Source of the DNA: an uncultured Blautia sp.
GTDB lineage: Bacteria > Bacillota > Clostridia > Lachnospirales > Lachnospiraceae
Assembly (NCBI GenBank): GCA_900765525.1
Contig: CAAFRY010000287.1
Coordinates: forward strand, 1-5,800
Length of the DNA stretch: 5,800 bases
Reading direction: 5' to 3'
Shown here: positions 5,742-5,800 of the stretch, in pieces
Position numbering within the stretch: position 1 is the stretch's first letter
Layout of the letters: each line of letters starts with the position of its first letter
Made by a program: the position numbers and the translations under genes
The notes under the pieces: generated by a model
What the model saw: only the letters and a program-made list of their open reading frames with translations
Told to the model about the DNA's origin: nothing
Database searches by the model: none

Positions 5742-5800
5742 CTATTACAGAAAGATTATACCTTATCTTCTCTGTACTATCAAATCAAACTTCCGCTGGA

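Noticed and set aside
5763..5798. A minus-strand tail ending QRKFDLIVQRR before a TAA
   Set aside because: Eleven codons are too few to support a gene, and no U-tailed minus-strand terminator follows it.
5727..5800. A + strand open frame beginning MPLNKLLQKDYTLSS and running to the window edge
   Set aside because: There is no ribosome binding site, only 24 complete codons are open, and nothing in it is recognisable; an open run of this length is common by chance.

Overview
The window looks like a chromosomal segment of a spore-forming, anaerobic Firmicute, most probably a gut Lachnospiraceae (Clostridia). This is inferred from the gene content (a SipL-type spore-coat morphogenesis protein with SPOCS repeats and a C-terminal LysM domain), AGGAGG-type ribosome binding sites, U-tailed hairpin terminators and moderate base composition. 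No mobile element, CRISPR array or RNA gene was recognised, and the four genes look similar in style and intact.

Layout. Positions 1-119 hold a short leader with no recognisable gene, ending in a strong ribosome binding site. Positions 120-2510 (+) encode a 796-residue GH31 glycoside hydrolase with a non-canonical signature around the nucleophile. A 15-bp perfect inverted repeat with U-tracts on both strands (2549-2616) serves as a shared terminator between this gene and the convergent gene. Positions 2631-3425 (-) encode a PlsC-type 1-acylglycerol-3-phosphate acyltransferase. Its leader contains a perfect 20-bp palindrome (3455-3474) downstream of a good vegetative promoter.

From 3609 the (+) strand carries a two-gene operon: a PrcB-like lipoprotein (3609-4019) and, 15 nt later, a SipL homologue (4035-5594). 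A close match to the sigma-E (mother-cell) promoter consensus lies at 3542-3570, so the pair is probably switched on together in the mother cell during sporulation. SipL in Clostridioides difficile recruits the SpoIVA basement layer of the coat to the forespore. The lipoprotein would be on the other side of the outer forespore membrane and has no assigned role.

The operon ends in a terminator (5615-5671). It is followed by a second strong hairpin without a U-tail (5679-5711) and an AT-rich inverted repeat (5720-5741); the last ~90 bases have no supportable gene. The most promising leads are the sigma-E-driven PrcB-like lipoprotein next to sipL, the palindrome in the plsC leader, and the unusual GH31 active-site signature.
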